The notes under the pieces are model-generated. The model did no database searches. It saw only the letters and a program-made list of their open reading frames with translations, and was not told the DNA's origin. Below are positions 35,310 to 48,920 of a stretch of 64,000 bases of DNA, in pieces. Position numbers and translations under genes: made by a program. Origin of the DNA: Leucaena leucocephala (Eukaryota; Streptophyta; Magnoliopsida; Fabales; Fabaceae). Position 1 is the first letter of the stretch. Every line of letters begins with the position of its first letter. Location of the stretch: NCBI GenBank assembly GCA_037074615.1, contig CM073549.1:3353001-3417000 (forward strand). Reading direction: 5' to 3'.

Positions 35310-38253
35310 TTGGTATAGGGAATAAGCAGGAAGCATATTCAGCTAGTGCCAAATAAAGGGCTGAAAATGAAAAGAGAGTGTTGGAAAATGATGGAGCCGT
35401 AGAATTAAAGAAGGAAGCTATTTGAGAAAGGCCCCATGAAGAAGATACATATAAATTGTGGTTTTGGTTGTACATATTGTGATGGTAATGGCAGTTCCAG
35501 CATCAGTTTATATAGACCATGTTTTGCAATCTCAGATTTTATAGTGATATATACTAGCAATGCTACATGGAAGTGAATGCTAAGCTTCAAAAGGATAACA
35601 AGAGAATAAAATTGGGATAGCAACATGAAGATATTTAGATGGATGTGTGGTCATGAAAAAAAAAAAAGATTTGAAATGATCTTATACTTAAGAGGTAGGG
35701 TAGGTATGGTGTCTGTTGAAGAGAAAATAGTAGAAATTTATTTTAAGTGGTTTAGATATGTATAAAAAAAATTATTGGAGGATAGTACATTAGACAGTAT
35801 TGCAAAAATAATCTTATACCGAATATAGCTCATAATGAAATCATTAAATGAGATATTTTGAATAGCAATCTATCTAAAAATATGATTATTGATAGAGTAT
35901 AATAGAGTTATATGATTTATGTAACTAATTTTATTTAATAAAATAAAGTTTGTTGATGTATGTTAGTAATTCCATTTCAAATCCGAAAATGGAGAAGCGA
36001 CAAGTTTAGAGTAGGTAGGGATTCAATATATGGATGACACGTGGATCACTGAGGTTTTATTGAAGAGGATTTAACACATGTGCGACAAACAACAAACCCA
36101 ATTTTAACTCAGTTTCTATTTGATCTTCTTAATTAACATGAACATGGGATGTTTATTAGTACGAAGCTTACTCGGTTACTCCCTCCATGATTTCTCTCTC
36201 TTTCTCTTTCTCTCTCGACCGACATTTAATTCTTGCTATTATTATCGACCTTAATTTGGTATGGCCCACGTATGATTTAGTTGATGATGATAATCATTGC
36301 TTATAGAATCTCTATTGAGAGGTACTGTCAACTGTGGCATAATACTTTTGAATTTTTCTGGTCAAGATCTTAATTTTTTTTTTCATTATTATTCCTTCCC
36401 TTTTCCCTTTTTCCTTCATCTTTTATTAATATTCTTAATTCTCTTGCAGGGCATCCTTATTTATTTATCCTTCAATATTTTTCAGAATTTGCAATTCTTC
36501 TGGTACCAATACCTTTGCACGTTAAGTGGGTTATAATAATTCATCAGAAGCCAGAACCCAAAGTCCTGTAGTACTGTTCCATTGTTATAAAGGTGCCAGT
36601 CTGATTCATGACTTAAAATTATTAAACCAACTTAGTGCATTTCAGGAATACTTTTCAGAGGGATGAAATTCAAGCTGATAAAGAAAGATATCATGATCTT
36701 TTCTTATTAAGTGAACATTTTGTATTATTTTCCTCTTTTGAGTTAAGTTTTTGCATCTTTGTTGTTGAGTGTCCCCGTTTTCTACAGGAATAGTTCGTTT
36801 AGTTATGAGGAGTTGATGTAGATAGATATGGTAAAATAATTTTTAAGGACAGTGGTTTTAGACTAGATGACACTGTGCAAATAAAGGAAGCCACCTAACT
36901 AATCAGAATAAGAAAGTGGGGCAGGAGAAATCTGAATTATTAATTTGGTGGTGGGAACTATAGAAGCCCCACATCTCGTGAAAAACTAGATAACTGTAGA
37001 TAGAAAGCTCCAAAGATGTCAAAGCATGGATGCTTGCAAAAGAAGGCGCACACGCTCCATCGCATGGACCAATCTAACATTTTGTGTGTGTGTGGATATA
37101 AATTATTTCGTGGAACTCGAGTTTAGTTTTAGTTATGGATAATTACTCTCCCGAAACAACCTTACTTGAAAATAAAGTTTTATATATAAGAATTAGTTAA
37201 GAGATTTATTTTAATTATAAATATAAGATCTTAATTCATCACTTTCTTCTCTTTTATAAATTTTTCTTAAATTATCTATATTGATTGTAAATATAGAATT
37301 TCTATTAAGAGATAGTTTTAATACAAATAATTAAAGATAATATTTTAAAAAAATTAATATATATTTTTTATAAATAATTGATCTGATAAATTGACAAAAT
37401 TGAGATAAGTCACTCATTCAAAATTTTTTAGCTGAGAATGACCTAAATTACTTTGAGTATACAAAATTTATAGAATAGTAAAACTTTATGGGAATAAAAC
37501 TTTTATTAGGTATTTCTCATTAATAAAATTTTTCATTTCAATGGGTGGATTTTTTTCGCTAATTTTCCCTTAACAAAGTTTTTTAATCTCTTCCAATTTT
37601 TGTATCTAATCCATGTACTATGGATTAGGGAGAGTATTTATGTTGAGCTGGGACATTCTTGTCGTATTATGTTGTCTTGTTTTATTGTTCCATATCTGCG
37701 TCAACTTCAATGTTTATACGTTACCCCAAGAAGCTAATGATCAAATTGCACTTTGCAAAAGGCTGAAAATGCAGCCACACAAATTCCTGCTCCAGCGCTT
37801 TGCTATTATTGGTCTCATAAAAACTCGTGGTCCAGCTTTTCTGTTAGCAGTTACTACAGGAAACCTAGGCATTAGAATACCTTTCTTCTCATCGGGAGTT
37901 AGACGTAACTCTCTTTTTTTTCTTTTAAAGATGCACATATTTTTCTAATAAAAATAATTTTATTTAATATAAAATATTATATACGATATTTTTTTTAACA
38001 AAATTTTAATTTTAATCTATCATATTATAAGATATTAGTTTTTTTATTGTATTTAACCGCCATTGGTGAGTTAGATATAATTTCAATCTAAAGTAATCGA
38101 TTAATTATACTCGATAATAGATAATTCTCACTTTTCAAAAAAAAATCTTTTTTATGAAGTTATATCCCTAAAATAAGCCGTGAAAGGTAGAGTGAAAAGG
38201 AAACGGGGAAAAGTGAGATAGGCCTTACTTCTTTATATGGGGATCTTATAAAA

Positions 38254-38515
38254 TATTCCATCCTATTCTTATTATAGAACTCTTTTGTATGGTCCTTATT
38301 ATAAAACATTTTATCTAAAACATTAATTTTTCCGAAATAACCTTTATTTTGAAATTCCCCAAGTGGTTGAATGATATTCTAACTACACACGTACGACCTC
38401 TTCTAATTAATAAATTATATTGAGGATAATTTTAAAAAGTTTAAAACATTGAATAATTTTTTAAAATTTATATAAAATTATTAATAGGTCCTCATAATAA
38501 GGACGGCAAAGAGTA
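38254..38515. mobile_element. Stowaway-like MITE
   Basis: Left end TATTCCATCCTATTCTTATT and right end ...CTCATAATAAGGACGGCAAAGAGTA form an imperfect inverted repeat with TA at both borders. 262 bp, no ORF. Confidence 0.6.
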
Positions 38516-39744
38516 TTATGATCCTAACTCGTAGATAATTAATCTTCCTCCAATTTCGGTTGTATTTACAATTATATATGGAGTAGGCAAACCCATGAAT
38601 GTCAAGTAACTTCAATGTTTGTGTATGGTATGACAAATGTTTGATAATACAAATACATATATACACTTTTATCATAAGCTGAAAGGCAAAAAAAGAAGAA
38701 GAAGAAGAAGATAATTAATATTAATTAAGCTAAAACTGGAAATGTAAGTTATCATGTGAGACCGTTGGAGGGACAAAGAGGTGGTTGGTGGTCCTTACTT
38801 AATAGTGAAACATACTGCCTCATACATACCATTACCCATTTGTTATTATTATTATTATTTTTTTTAATATAGTTATCTAATTGGATTAAATTTAAATATT
38901 GTTAGACTTATTGGGAGTTAATTTTTTTTAAAGATATCTCATGTATTCACATATACTCGAATTCAAGACTTCGTATTTAAACTACCAGAACCCTAAATGT
39001 TATAACCAATGCCTGTTGGGTTTTATGTTTTAATTTCCCACCTGATTGCTGTATATATGTTAGACTTGAATTCAAGTTTTCCATCATCAGATTAATTTAT
39101 ATGGTTTATAGAATAGTATTACTAGGTAAGCTTCAAATGACATTAAAGTCATGATGAGAAACTTGTTCATGGATTTAGGTGCTCACATGAACAATAATTC
39201 ATGAGAAAGTTCTCGCATGGGTGTTAAATGAAAATTTATACCAAAAAAAAAAACTACTTATTGATTTTCGTAGTGAATATTTAGACAAGTGTAAATTTTG
39301 AAGCTTATAATTTTCCTGGCTCATCAATTCAAAAAAGCAAGGACGATCCACATACACACACCACAAAATATAAGAGGATCCATATAAGTGTGGGGACCCA
39401 AGAGTGAAAGCAAAATGAGCATAATTGAAGCATTTGATGGAGAAGGTAAGAGGAGAGATGATATAATTATTGCATGTTTCCACTATCATTTGCCTCCCCC
39501 CAACTTTTACCAAAAATCTCTCTTGTATTATTAACGCCCTTTCATATTAGTTGAGTTTTCACGGATCGCCTCCTTTATTTCTTTCGTGAAAGTAACCAAC
39601 AAATTAAGTTTGATGATTTGAAATTTTAATCTAATTTTTCAATTGTATGAATAATTTTTACAATTTATGAGATAAATATATGAAAAGAATTTTGCCTCAT
39701 CTTACGTAAACATGCTTATCAATTGTAAATCCAGACAAATACTA

Positions 39745-40217
39745 AGTGTGTGTTTGAGAAACTCTTAAACTACAGTTTTAAAAGAGCTTCTGGTCCAAAT
39801 CTCAGTTTAGAAAAATTTGGAAACAAACAGTCATTTTTGTCCAAAATCTTAATTTAGATCAAACCATAGTTTCAGATAAGCTAGTCAGAAGAACTTTTGA
39901 AATAGTAAAAGAGCTTATGAACTACTCAATTACTATTTTACCGTTATTTTTTCTTACACTATCTCTCCTCTCTCTTCTATCTTTTCTACTATCTCTCATA
40001 TTTCCTCTCTACCCTCTCTCATCTCTTCTCCACTCTCTCTCCTCTCTCTTCCTTTTAATAAAATCATATTATTTTTAGTAATTTACCAATACAAAAAGTC
40101 ATTTTGAAAATAATTATCTAAACACTTATTTTTTTAAAATCACTTTTCCCTAAAATCTATTCTCCAAAATCTATTCTTCCCAAAATCTATTCTCAAAAAA
40201 TTAATCCAAACAGGCCA
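39745..40217 (+). mobile_element. Non-autonomous element, family G, copy 2
   Basis: Begins GTGTGTGTTTGAGAAACTC and ends ...TTAATCCAAACAGGCC, with ends that are partly inverted copies of each other. It contains a strong CT-rich tract at about 39,955-40,050. It aligns with the reverse complement of 23440-24034 along its length. Confidence 0.6.
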
Positions 40218-40494
40218 TAAATATTTGGTTTCAAGTTAAAAAAACAACAATAAAAGATTTAAAATCATAGATTTTGGTGGGAGTAGATCAGATTCCACAA
40301 AACTAGATGGATATCATAAAAATATACAATTTATAAGTAGTTCAACTATTCACAAATCACAAACAATGAAACATCATATTAGAAACTAGAGAGACATCAT
40401 TGGTATTTAATGGATCGTTAAGGAAGTGTTAGTTAGAATAATAACCATATGTAAGTTAAATATAAAGAAAGAGTGAGGCCACAGGCATTATGCC

Positions 40495-40556
<62 letters not shown>
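40495..40556. repeat. (ATA)n microsatellite, about 21 units
   Basis: An uninterrupted ATA trinucleotide run of 62 bases, the longest perfect microsatellite in the window. Confidence 0.92.
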
Positions 40557-40557
<1 letters not shown>

Positions 40558-41189
40558 CAAATATTGACTAGCTAGGGCACATATATGTTGTACATATATG
40601 CATTGAATATATATCTTTGAAATTGTGGAGATCTCGTGATGATGGTGGTGGTGGTGTTATTTTGATGGCAATGCTTGTTTGCTCAATGGAAACCATCTCT
40701 GCATCCACGCGAGTTGGTCCTTTGCGTGCTAACTATGCCTTCTCAACAAATGGAAGCATCCGAGTCACATAAATAATGTCGGGTAAATTTATCTTTATTG
40801 GTACGAGAGATTTGAAGGTGGGGATGAGAGGAAAAAAAAATTTCAATTGGATTTAAAAAATTAAAAAAATTAAGTTACAAAATTTTAATAAAAAGATATG
40901 TAAGATAAAATGGTAAGAATATTAATTAAAAACTTTTAACTCTATTTTTCTATTTTTTTAATTCAACTTATAATTTTTTTTTCTTATCTTCCCTTCCTCT
41001 AAATTCTTTATACCAAACAATCCCTTGTATTGTAAGAGACTATTGTTGGCCGAGGATACTCCTTGTCCAAAGGAAAAAAAGTTATTTTTTTTAAATATTT
41101 TTATAAAAAACCAATAAATATGCCAATTAACTTGTTGTATTTGCTCAAAATCCTCTGTACTTCATTAACTCTCAATGAAGTTGGACGTT

Positions 41190-42149
41190 CACTACTACAA
41201 AAAAAAAATGATATTTTTAATGGTTATTTTTCCATTATTTACCAGCTAAGAACTGTCAACTATTTTGACATCATTTCAACTTTGCGCTTATACTAAACAC
41301 TTATTTAACGATTTCTATTACAAAACCGTCAAGTATATTATTATAATTACTTGAAAACACATTTTTAAAAGTACTACTTATCATATAAATTTTTTAAAAA
41401 ATACTATTAAAAGTGGGAGACTTTTAATTGCGATTTTTAAAAACACGTTAAAAGTGATTAAAGAAAACTTTTAACAGCGATTTTTTATAAAATCACAATT
41501 AAAAATTCTCTGAAAATTCAAAAATTCTAACTCAATTATAGTTTTATTTTTATTTTTTTATAGCCATTTGTAGTCCAATTCTTTTGCACCACCAAGACAG
41601 ACTTCTCATTTTTTTACCTTTTCAGTTGTTTGTTGTTTACAAATTGTCATACATCATATGAGCTATCATACTTGTATTAAAGATTTATAAATTTTCTTTT
41701 CTATTCGTCATCTTTTTCTTCACTTTTTTAACCTTGTACTTATTTGAATCTCTTCACCATCTTATCAGAAGGAGTTTGAAGAGTTTCAATAATAAAAGCT
41801 TTTTAAATCTTCAGCTTTTTTGCCAGATCGGTAACTTATTCTCCAGATCTGGTCCAATATTTTTAGTGAGGCTGATCGTGGTGGCTAACAATAGGTGGTG
41901 ACAATTGACTTTGTTGAAATGAGAAGCTTATATATCTTCAATTTCTTCACTAGATCTTTGACTTCTTTTCTTTAGACTTAGTATGATACTTTTGACAAGT
42001 ATGATCGATATGATTGATGGTGGGTGTAGGCTGAGAAAAACTAACTATTATCGGTGGTTACAAAACCCCGTTAAAAGGTTGATATACAATGGTAGTATAA
42101 TTTATGCCGCTCATAAAACTGCCGTTAAAAGCTTTTTTTTCCTGTAGTG
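41190..42149. mobile_element. Short non-autonomous CACTA (En/Spm) element
   Basis: The left end CACTACTACAAAAAAAAA and the right end TTTTTTTTCCTGTAGTG give the CACTAC...GTAGTG termini of CACTA transposons. Subterminal sequence repeats a short motif in both orientations (GCGATTTTT and CCGTTAAAAG types, near 41,420-41,500 and 42,068-42,132), as expected for transposase-binding sites. The centre holds unrelated sequence and no transposase. The flanking triplets (GTT and ATA) do not match, so a target duplication is not evident. 960 bp. Confidence 0.72.
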
Positions 42150-42467
42150 ATAATTAAATATGATTTTTAAGATTTTCTCCCTTTAAATAATTATTTATAT
42201 ATGTTTTGAGCCTCCTTTGATACGATTATTCCTAATTAAATATCATCAATGCAATATGTATAAGAAATATATAGAGAAGATATTATGAAGAATGCTTCAA
42301 CATTGGAGAGTTGGTGACAAGTATTGGCAACCATAGGTTTAAATGGGTTAATGGGAATGCAACAAACATAACATCATGTGTAGGAGGAGCATGTACGACC
42401 ACAAATTTAAGGTTCTCCATCTCTTGAACCACGTCACTTAAATGTGGGAAAAATTAGTCCCACCACT

Positions 42468-42834
42468 TTTCCAAAACTATAATTTTAGATAAAAAATTAA
42501 TAATAAAAAATTAATATTTTAATAATTTATTAGTTTTAATAAAAAATTAATTATGAAAAAAAATTAATTTTTAGATAATTTATTAGTTTTTATAAAAAAA
42601 TAGTTATGAAAAATATGAGGTGTCTAGATTATTTGATCCAAAACGAGAATTTAGATTAAAAAATAATTTATTTATAAAAAAAATTCTACTCAAAATATTT
42701 TTTTTTAAATCTATTATACCAAAAATTTATTTTTACTCAGAATATATTTTTAATAATCTATTATACCTAAAATTTATTATCTAAAATCTATTCTACCTAA
42801 AATTTATTATTTAAAATCTAATACAAACACACCC
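42468..42834. mobile_element. Single arm of the 11779-type foldback element
   Basis: Starts TTTCCAAAACTATAATTTTA-like and ends ATCTAATACAAACACACCC, sharing the order of words (AATTTATTAGTTTTAATAAA, GATTATTTGATCCAAAAC, ATCTATTATACC) with the right arm at about 12,177-12,501. The left arm is missing. Confidence 0.55.
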
Positions 42835-45679
42835 ATCATATTTTATATTGATTTAACTAGTTCAATTTTTTGTTATCCTCAACGAAGTTAACTCATACAT
42901 TGTTTAAATTTGATTCCATAATATCCGATAATTGTATAAAAAATAATGTTAAAAAAAGTCACATCACTCAAAAGAATTTGAAAAAACATATTAATTAAAT
43001 CTATAACCAAATTAAATTCAACGTTTGAATTTATTTCCAATTAAGGATATATATTTATAAATATAGGAAGGAAGTGATGTGCACAAGGGAATCTCATAAT
43101 CAAATCTCCATCTCATATTCTCATATTCTACCCAAAAATAGTAACAGATCCTCTTATTTTCTTTTCTCTCATTTTCTTCTTAAAATCTTATATCCACCTT
43201 TAAATTAAAAAATATATATTTAGATTTAGTCATTTATAAAAATTATTATAATATTGTTAGAAATCATTTTTTTCTATTTCTTCTATATCATAATTATGAA
43301 TGACGCAGATCAAATTTTAATATTTTAAATTTATTTAATTATTTTTATAGTAGTAATTTTATAAAATATTAAATATAAACCATCCATTTTTTTTAATTTA
43401 AGATGAGATTCTAAAAAGAAAATGAGAGAAACTAAACCCAAAAATATTACATATATGCCTTTTCATTTGCATTTTTTCTTGTTTCAGTTTTTTGGTTCGC
43501 TCTTAGAACGCGGAGTTGCACTTTCATATTCCAAAACACAGAGGAGAGATTAACAAAAACCATCCGATTATGATAGTAAGTTATTCAATTTTGAAGCGTA
43601 AGAGCATTTCACAGATGAATTAATGCCACCCATTAATTTGTATAAATTTCTTAATTTAAGTTTATAATTAGAATAATAATAATTAGTTATGGGAATCAGG
43701 AAACGACCAAAAATCAAAACTTCCTTAGTGGCCACAGAAGTTAATGATATTATTATTATTATTATTATGTCAGAGACTGACATGGGATCTTCATCATTAC
43801 CCAAACAAGTGGCAAATGACTGATCCTTCATTATATTATTCCAAAAATTGTATGTTCCTCAAACCACACTATCCAATTGGATCCGATGCCTATTTAGTGG
43901 GAGCTAACGGTTGTTAATTCAATCTTTTTATTATTATAAGAGCTATATGTATCCTTTAATACAAATTAAAACAAATTTTTTATAATGTACCCCCAACAAA
44001 ATACTTAAGTTTGGATAAAAATCTATGGGTGGTTAATAATATGTAATATATTTGAATACTACATATGATAAAAGAAATCTAATTAAATAGCATGATTCTT
44101 TCCATTTGCAAACTCAATATAAATTAAATGGTATAACTAAGGGAGAGTCAGATGTTAATTCAGTTGGTAAGAAGTTAACTTATAAACTATAATATTATGA
44201 GTTTAATCCTGATACTGATTTAAGAATTTTATTTGTGAAAAATATATAAATATATTTAAAAATACTCTTTAAGTCTGGAGGCATATTTTAATCTTAATAA
44301 ATTTTTGAGACTCAACTCTCCTGAATTATCAATAAAAAAAAAGTGATTGTGTATCTAGTCACATTTTCTAGTGTCACACTCACTCTAGCTAATGGAAAAA
44401 TAAGATTTAATGAGAGATCACCAATTGATCCCTCTCTAAAATAACAAATTAGCAGGAATTAATAATTTCATAACTAAGATTAAATTTAGTGGAAAAATTA
44501 TTTGATAAATCCCTTGCCACGTACGCGCAAATATTTAAATCATTTTAATTATGCGACGAACTTGATTCGTTGCTAATTCGTCACTAAAGTGGTTAAAGCC
44601 TACATGAGCAGTGAGGAGAGAAATTGCCACTTACTAAATTTAACAAGGAATACTTGCATCAAGTTAGAGAGGAAGTAATGTCACGTCAGTATTATTTAGT
44701 GAAGAATACTTGCATCAAGTTACTTGTCAAATTCTTCTATCCGACTTTATCATATATAATATTTTTTTATGTAAATTTAAGTTACTCCTCTAATCATATT
44801 CACAAGGTAAAAAAAGAATAAATATTTTATCATATTTATAAATCATATCATTAAATTTTACATATAAATATATAAATTTATCCTTTATTTATTATTGTAT
44901 AACATTAAATAGGGATAAAATTTAAAATTATTAAATTTAAAGGTGGAGTTAATAAAATTTAAATTTTTTTTATAAGAAACATGCTAGAAATAACTTATAG
45001 ATAAAACTATAAGAGTAAATAAAAATATTTTAAAAAAATAATACATAATAAAGTGAGATTTAAAAATTTAATATAATAAATATAAAAAATTTGATCTAAA
45101 TTGTATCATTTTTAACGTGTCATGTTATATAAGAACGAAATGAGTAAGGGACAAATGCTGGAAAGGGGAGGGATAAATGCATTCTAATGAATGATGCTTT
45201 GAGCCGAACAGGTAGAGGTAGGATCTGTGCTGGACCATATTAATTTCTGATCGACACCTTCCATTTAATATAATGCTCTTAATGGCTACAGTGCCTCTTA
45301 ATTTGTGGTATTCATATATTCACATGTTCAATTTTGATTTCATTAAGAAATCAAATGAATTTATCTGCGTCACTAACTTGTGTTTCTTTTTTCCCCGCTT
45401 TCATTATTTTCAGATTTTGAATTATGGGTCATTAAAGTTCTCTCCTCTTATCTGCTAATTCAATTATTCTTGGTTTTTGATTAAGAATAATATCATAAAA
45501 AATTGAGTCACCATCAATAAATGTTCAGGTTATAATTAGTTTACCACGTTGTTTTTACAATTAACGTTTCATATAAAATAAGATTTAAATGGTTCAAATT
45601 TGCAGTAGCACGCACCACCACCAACAACAAACAATAATAATTTTCCCAATGTAAAAGTTGATTATTTCATTTGACATCA

Positions 45680-45702
45680 ACAGTTCTATAGAATATGACA
45701 CA

Positions 45703-45738
<36 letters not shown>

Positions 45739-46560
45739 CATATGCAATATCAGCTTCCATTTCAACCATTTTAGAATTCATCTCTCTCACTTTGATTTCC
45801 AGCTCACTCACTTTCTTCTCCAGTTCAACATTCCTCTCTTCTATGTTCATCATGTCATCATGTCCTCCATTTTGCATTTCCTAGTCGGTAACATTAAAAA
45901 TCAGATAGTGATTCTAAAATTAAGCTTTATCTTATTAAATAGAATCGACTACATAAATATTTTGTGCTCTTTTAAATATTAAAATTTTTAGATAAATTAT
46001 TGGTCAAAAGTCTCGTATAATAATCTCCTTGAACGTGTTCTATATGACTCTATATTGCATGACATCAAAATGGGAGAAAATAATATAATACCTTATCCTC
46101 GAGTAGTGATGCCTTGCAGCATTGGGATGCTACTCTGAAAAACGCTATCCCCAGGACTATTGGCTTTCATTTTCAAGTCAAGAGTTTCCTTCGTACGCGG
46201 CAACAATTAATTCATTAGAAATTAGTTAATTCATTTTCTGAAAGAATCTATCAAGAAAATAAAAACAGAATATTCCAAACAAGATGCCTATTTCGTTCAG
46301 CTTTCAACTGATTTTCTTTTACCAATAGAGTTTGGCATTGAAAACCTGAAGAATCTCCATCAGAAGAATCCAAACGTGAATCAGAAGAATATTCATCAGA
46401 AATAAAAAGCTCAAAAATTCCTGTTTGGATGCGGTGGTGATATTTATAACAAGCTACAGCGAACGTCCCAAAGCACCAGGAATCATAAAAGAATACCATA
46501 TATAAGACAAGTCAGAATACTACTGATCCCTGAATGAGATTGATGAGTTTAATCATGAGT
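45680..46560 (-). other. Coding-like fragments, unrecognised
   Basis: On the minus strand, a short frame ending near 45,700 encodes a clean heptad-like segment (ERNVELEKKVSELEIKVREM), and a frame at 46251-46499 encodes an acidic serine-rich stretch (DEYSSDSRLDSSDGDSSGF) ending at a possible splice donor. Between them lies a short open stretch around 46,090-46,170. Together they could be exons of one small gene or gene relic with a C-terminal coiled coil. I cannot connect them into a single convincing model, and the coiled-coil frame runs into an AT microsatellite. Confidence 0.25.
45705..45735. repeat. (AT)n microsatellite
   Basis: Uninterrupted AT dinucleotides. Confidence 0.85.
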
Positions 46561-47339
46561 TTCTAAAGGATCTTAGTCTTCTTGTTGGATCGATGCTCAT
46601 ATACATCCCCCCTTGTCTCATGCTTCGTTTCATTATTCTCACTATTAATTAGTAATCATATAATACATCACCATTAAATTAAACTTCTTTATTTTCTCAC
46701 TTTAACTAGATTGGGTCGTATTGCTAAAAGTTATTAGAGCATAGCAGCACGTGTTGGAACATGAGAACGTTTCAGTCTTAAATTGGACGAATGAACCTTT
46801 GGTCTTCTATATAAAGACTTTGACATTTTCAGTAGTTGAATCTCGTAAATTAGACCCGTACAATTCAAGCCCCGAAAGAATTTAATGGAATTAGCAACGT
46901 TGCTAAGTAATATCCTTAACCACTCTTCAGCTGATCACTGAAGGAGATCAACGGTCCTGTGACAATACCCAAGTTTTGTTTGTGGAAGAGAGTTTTGGAC
47001 GAAACAGGGACTACTGTGAAGTTATTGATCTCGCCAAATGATTACTTAATTTTTACAATGGAGATTTTGAGGATGCTTATCACATTATTTAATAGTGGCT
47101 TCTGAAATTTTAATTATTATTATTATTCTATGGAAATTAAAATTGCTTAAACAGCCTGCCAGACCGGGCCCCTTTAGCCAAACAAGACTCTAACCAGGCT
47201 TCGTCTCCTGGCCCCATATAACCTAGGCTGTAGGTAGTCCGAAGGGATCAACTGAAATTAAGTTTAACTTTTAAGAGGTAAGATATACGATTATTTAGAA
47301 TATATTCGATCTTTAAAAAATATTATTTTATTGTGATTC

Positions 47340-47520
47340 CAATTACGACGTTTGGGAAGGTATCCTAACTTTTGGGTACCTAGGTTTACACATGAGAGTA
47401 ATAGACGGTTCGCCCTATCTGACATTGATATCGCCTAAGACGAATAGAGACTTTGCCATGCCTTTAAATCGTGAGTGAATCTAATACTTTTCTAAAAAAT
47501 TTTATAACAAAACAAAAAAA
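47340..47520. repeat. Unclassified repeat, copy 1
   Basis: Its reverse complement aligns with 54130-54300: shared words in order are TTGTTATAAAATTTTTTAGA, AAAGTCTC or GAAGTCTC, CTTAGG(C/T)GATAT, and GTCTATTACTCTCA. No coding or terminal repeats recognised. Confidence 0.55.
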
Positions 47521-48920
47521 CAGAATATTTGGCTTTTTATAATATGATATACTAAAGTTTAAATGAAGTGTTTTGTCTAATAGTATTTCAAATATAGTTA
47601 TCTTTAATAAAAAAAATCTATAAAAAAAAACAAAGGGGTATAATTTTGTTCACCGTAGATGTGGATACATATAACTTCCTGCACATAATTAATACGATAT
47701 TTTATAACATATTGATTATTTGCAATAAAAAGATACAAATAGTTAATAAAAAAAATACGGTAGTTCATTCTCTCACAGTAGAACACTTTACATATTATAT
47801 TTCTTACATTATACTCGTAGATAGACAGTTTTGTTTTTGGTACTCGTAGACAGACAGTTTTTTTTTTTGGGTTCAATCGTAGATAGATAATTAAATCATT
47901 ATTTTAGCCTTTATGTGGTCGGGGTTAATTGATCAAGGCCCAGCAGCCCAACAACTTCCATCAATTACGAATTCGGCGGGGCCCGCCCTCTGGCGCGCTT
48001 CTCACAACACGCGATATACCACCTTAAATTTATTGTTGCATTATCCTCGTATTTCGAATTCCCGTTTAATAATTTTATGAAAAACAAATGAAAAAAGTTA
48101 TTAAAATTTTTTATTGTTAGTACCTATATTTTTTTATAAAAATATATCAAGTTTTTTTTACAAATAAAATTTTTAAATATAAATTTTTTTTCCTAATATT
48201 ATAAGGATGGATTTTTTTATTAAACGTAAAATATTATTGTAACTCTTTTACAAGCATGTACCCATGCCATTATTATAAAGTCATATCATATTCATCAATA
48301 CCGAAGAGGGGCTCAAAAGTTTGAGTTTGGTCAAACATTTCACACGGTTCATAAAGGAAAAGGGTCAGAAAATCAATATTAATATATGATATAATAAAAT
48401 ATAAAAAGCTCTGTCACTTGTCAGTACTCACTCAGTAGTGAACAATATGATTATTTTAAATCAAATGTAAAAGATTCCCTTCAATTTTATACTAGCATGT
48501 AAAAACTCAGAAAAAACATTTATGAAATTTCTTACCAAATAAAAAAAACTATTATCTTATTTTTTAAGAAACTATAAATAAAGAGCATTTTAAACTTAAT
48601 AATAACAATAAATTAAATTTAGAATATAAATTGTTGAATATTGATTTGAGTTTTTTAATTTAAATTTTAAAATTTCAAAATTTTCAGTGTCATTGCCATA
48701 TCTTTATACTCATAAACAGGATAACAATTAAATAAAGTTGTTCGGCCTCTGATTCCAAATTAAAAAAAAAAGAATAAGGCGCAAAAAGGCGGGGTTTGGA
48801 ATCTCATCTTTGATAAAAGGCTCACTGTGCTCTCTGCTTCTTGCCTGTGCTCCTCAAAACCTGAGCATTGGAGCAAGTAGCAACACCGCCCCAAGAGAGA
48901 TAGAGAGAGAGAGAGTTCAG

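Larger units (their letters stand above)
35310..48760. other. Gene-poor 13-kb region between KAT-type and DUF642 genes
   Basis: No complete gene recognised. Contents, left to right: the upstream region of the KAT-type gene; a Stowaway-like MITE (38254-38515); a family G element (39745-40217); an ATA microsatellite (40495-40556); a short CACTA element (41190-42149); a single arm of the 11779-type element (42468-42834); weak coding-like fragments on the minus strand (45.7-46.5 kb); an AT run (45705-45735); and an unclassified repeat (47340-47520). A 111-codon frame at 37613-37948 (+) has one hydrophobic segment but no resemblance that I recognise. Base composition is very AT-rich throughout. 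Confidence 0.6.

Noticed and set aside
37613..37948. 111-codon frame (+) with a hydrophobic segment
   Set aside because: No homology recognised, AT-rich flanks, no splice context; length alone is not convincing in 13 kb of spacer.
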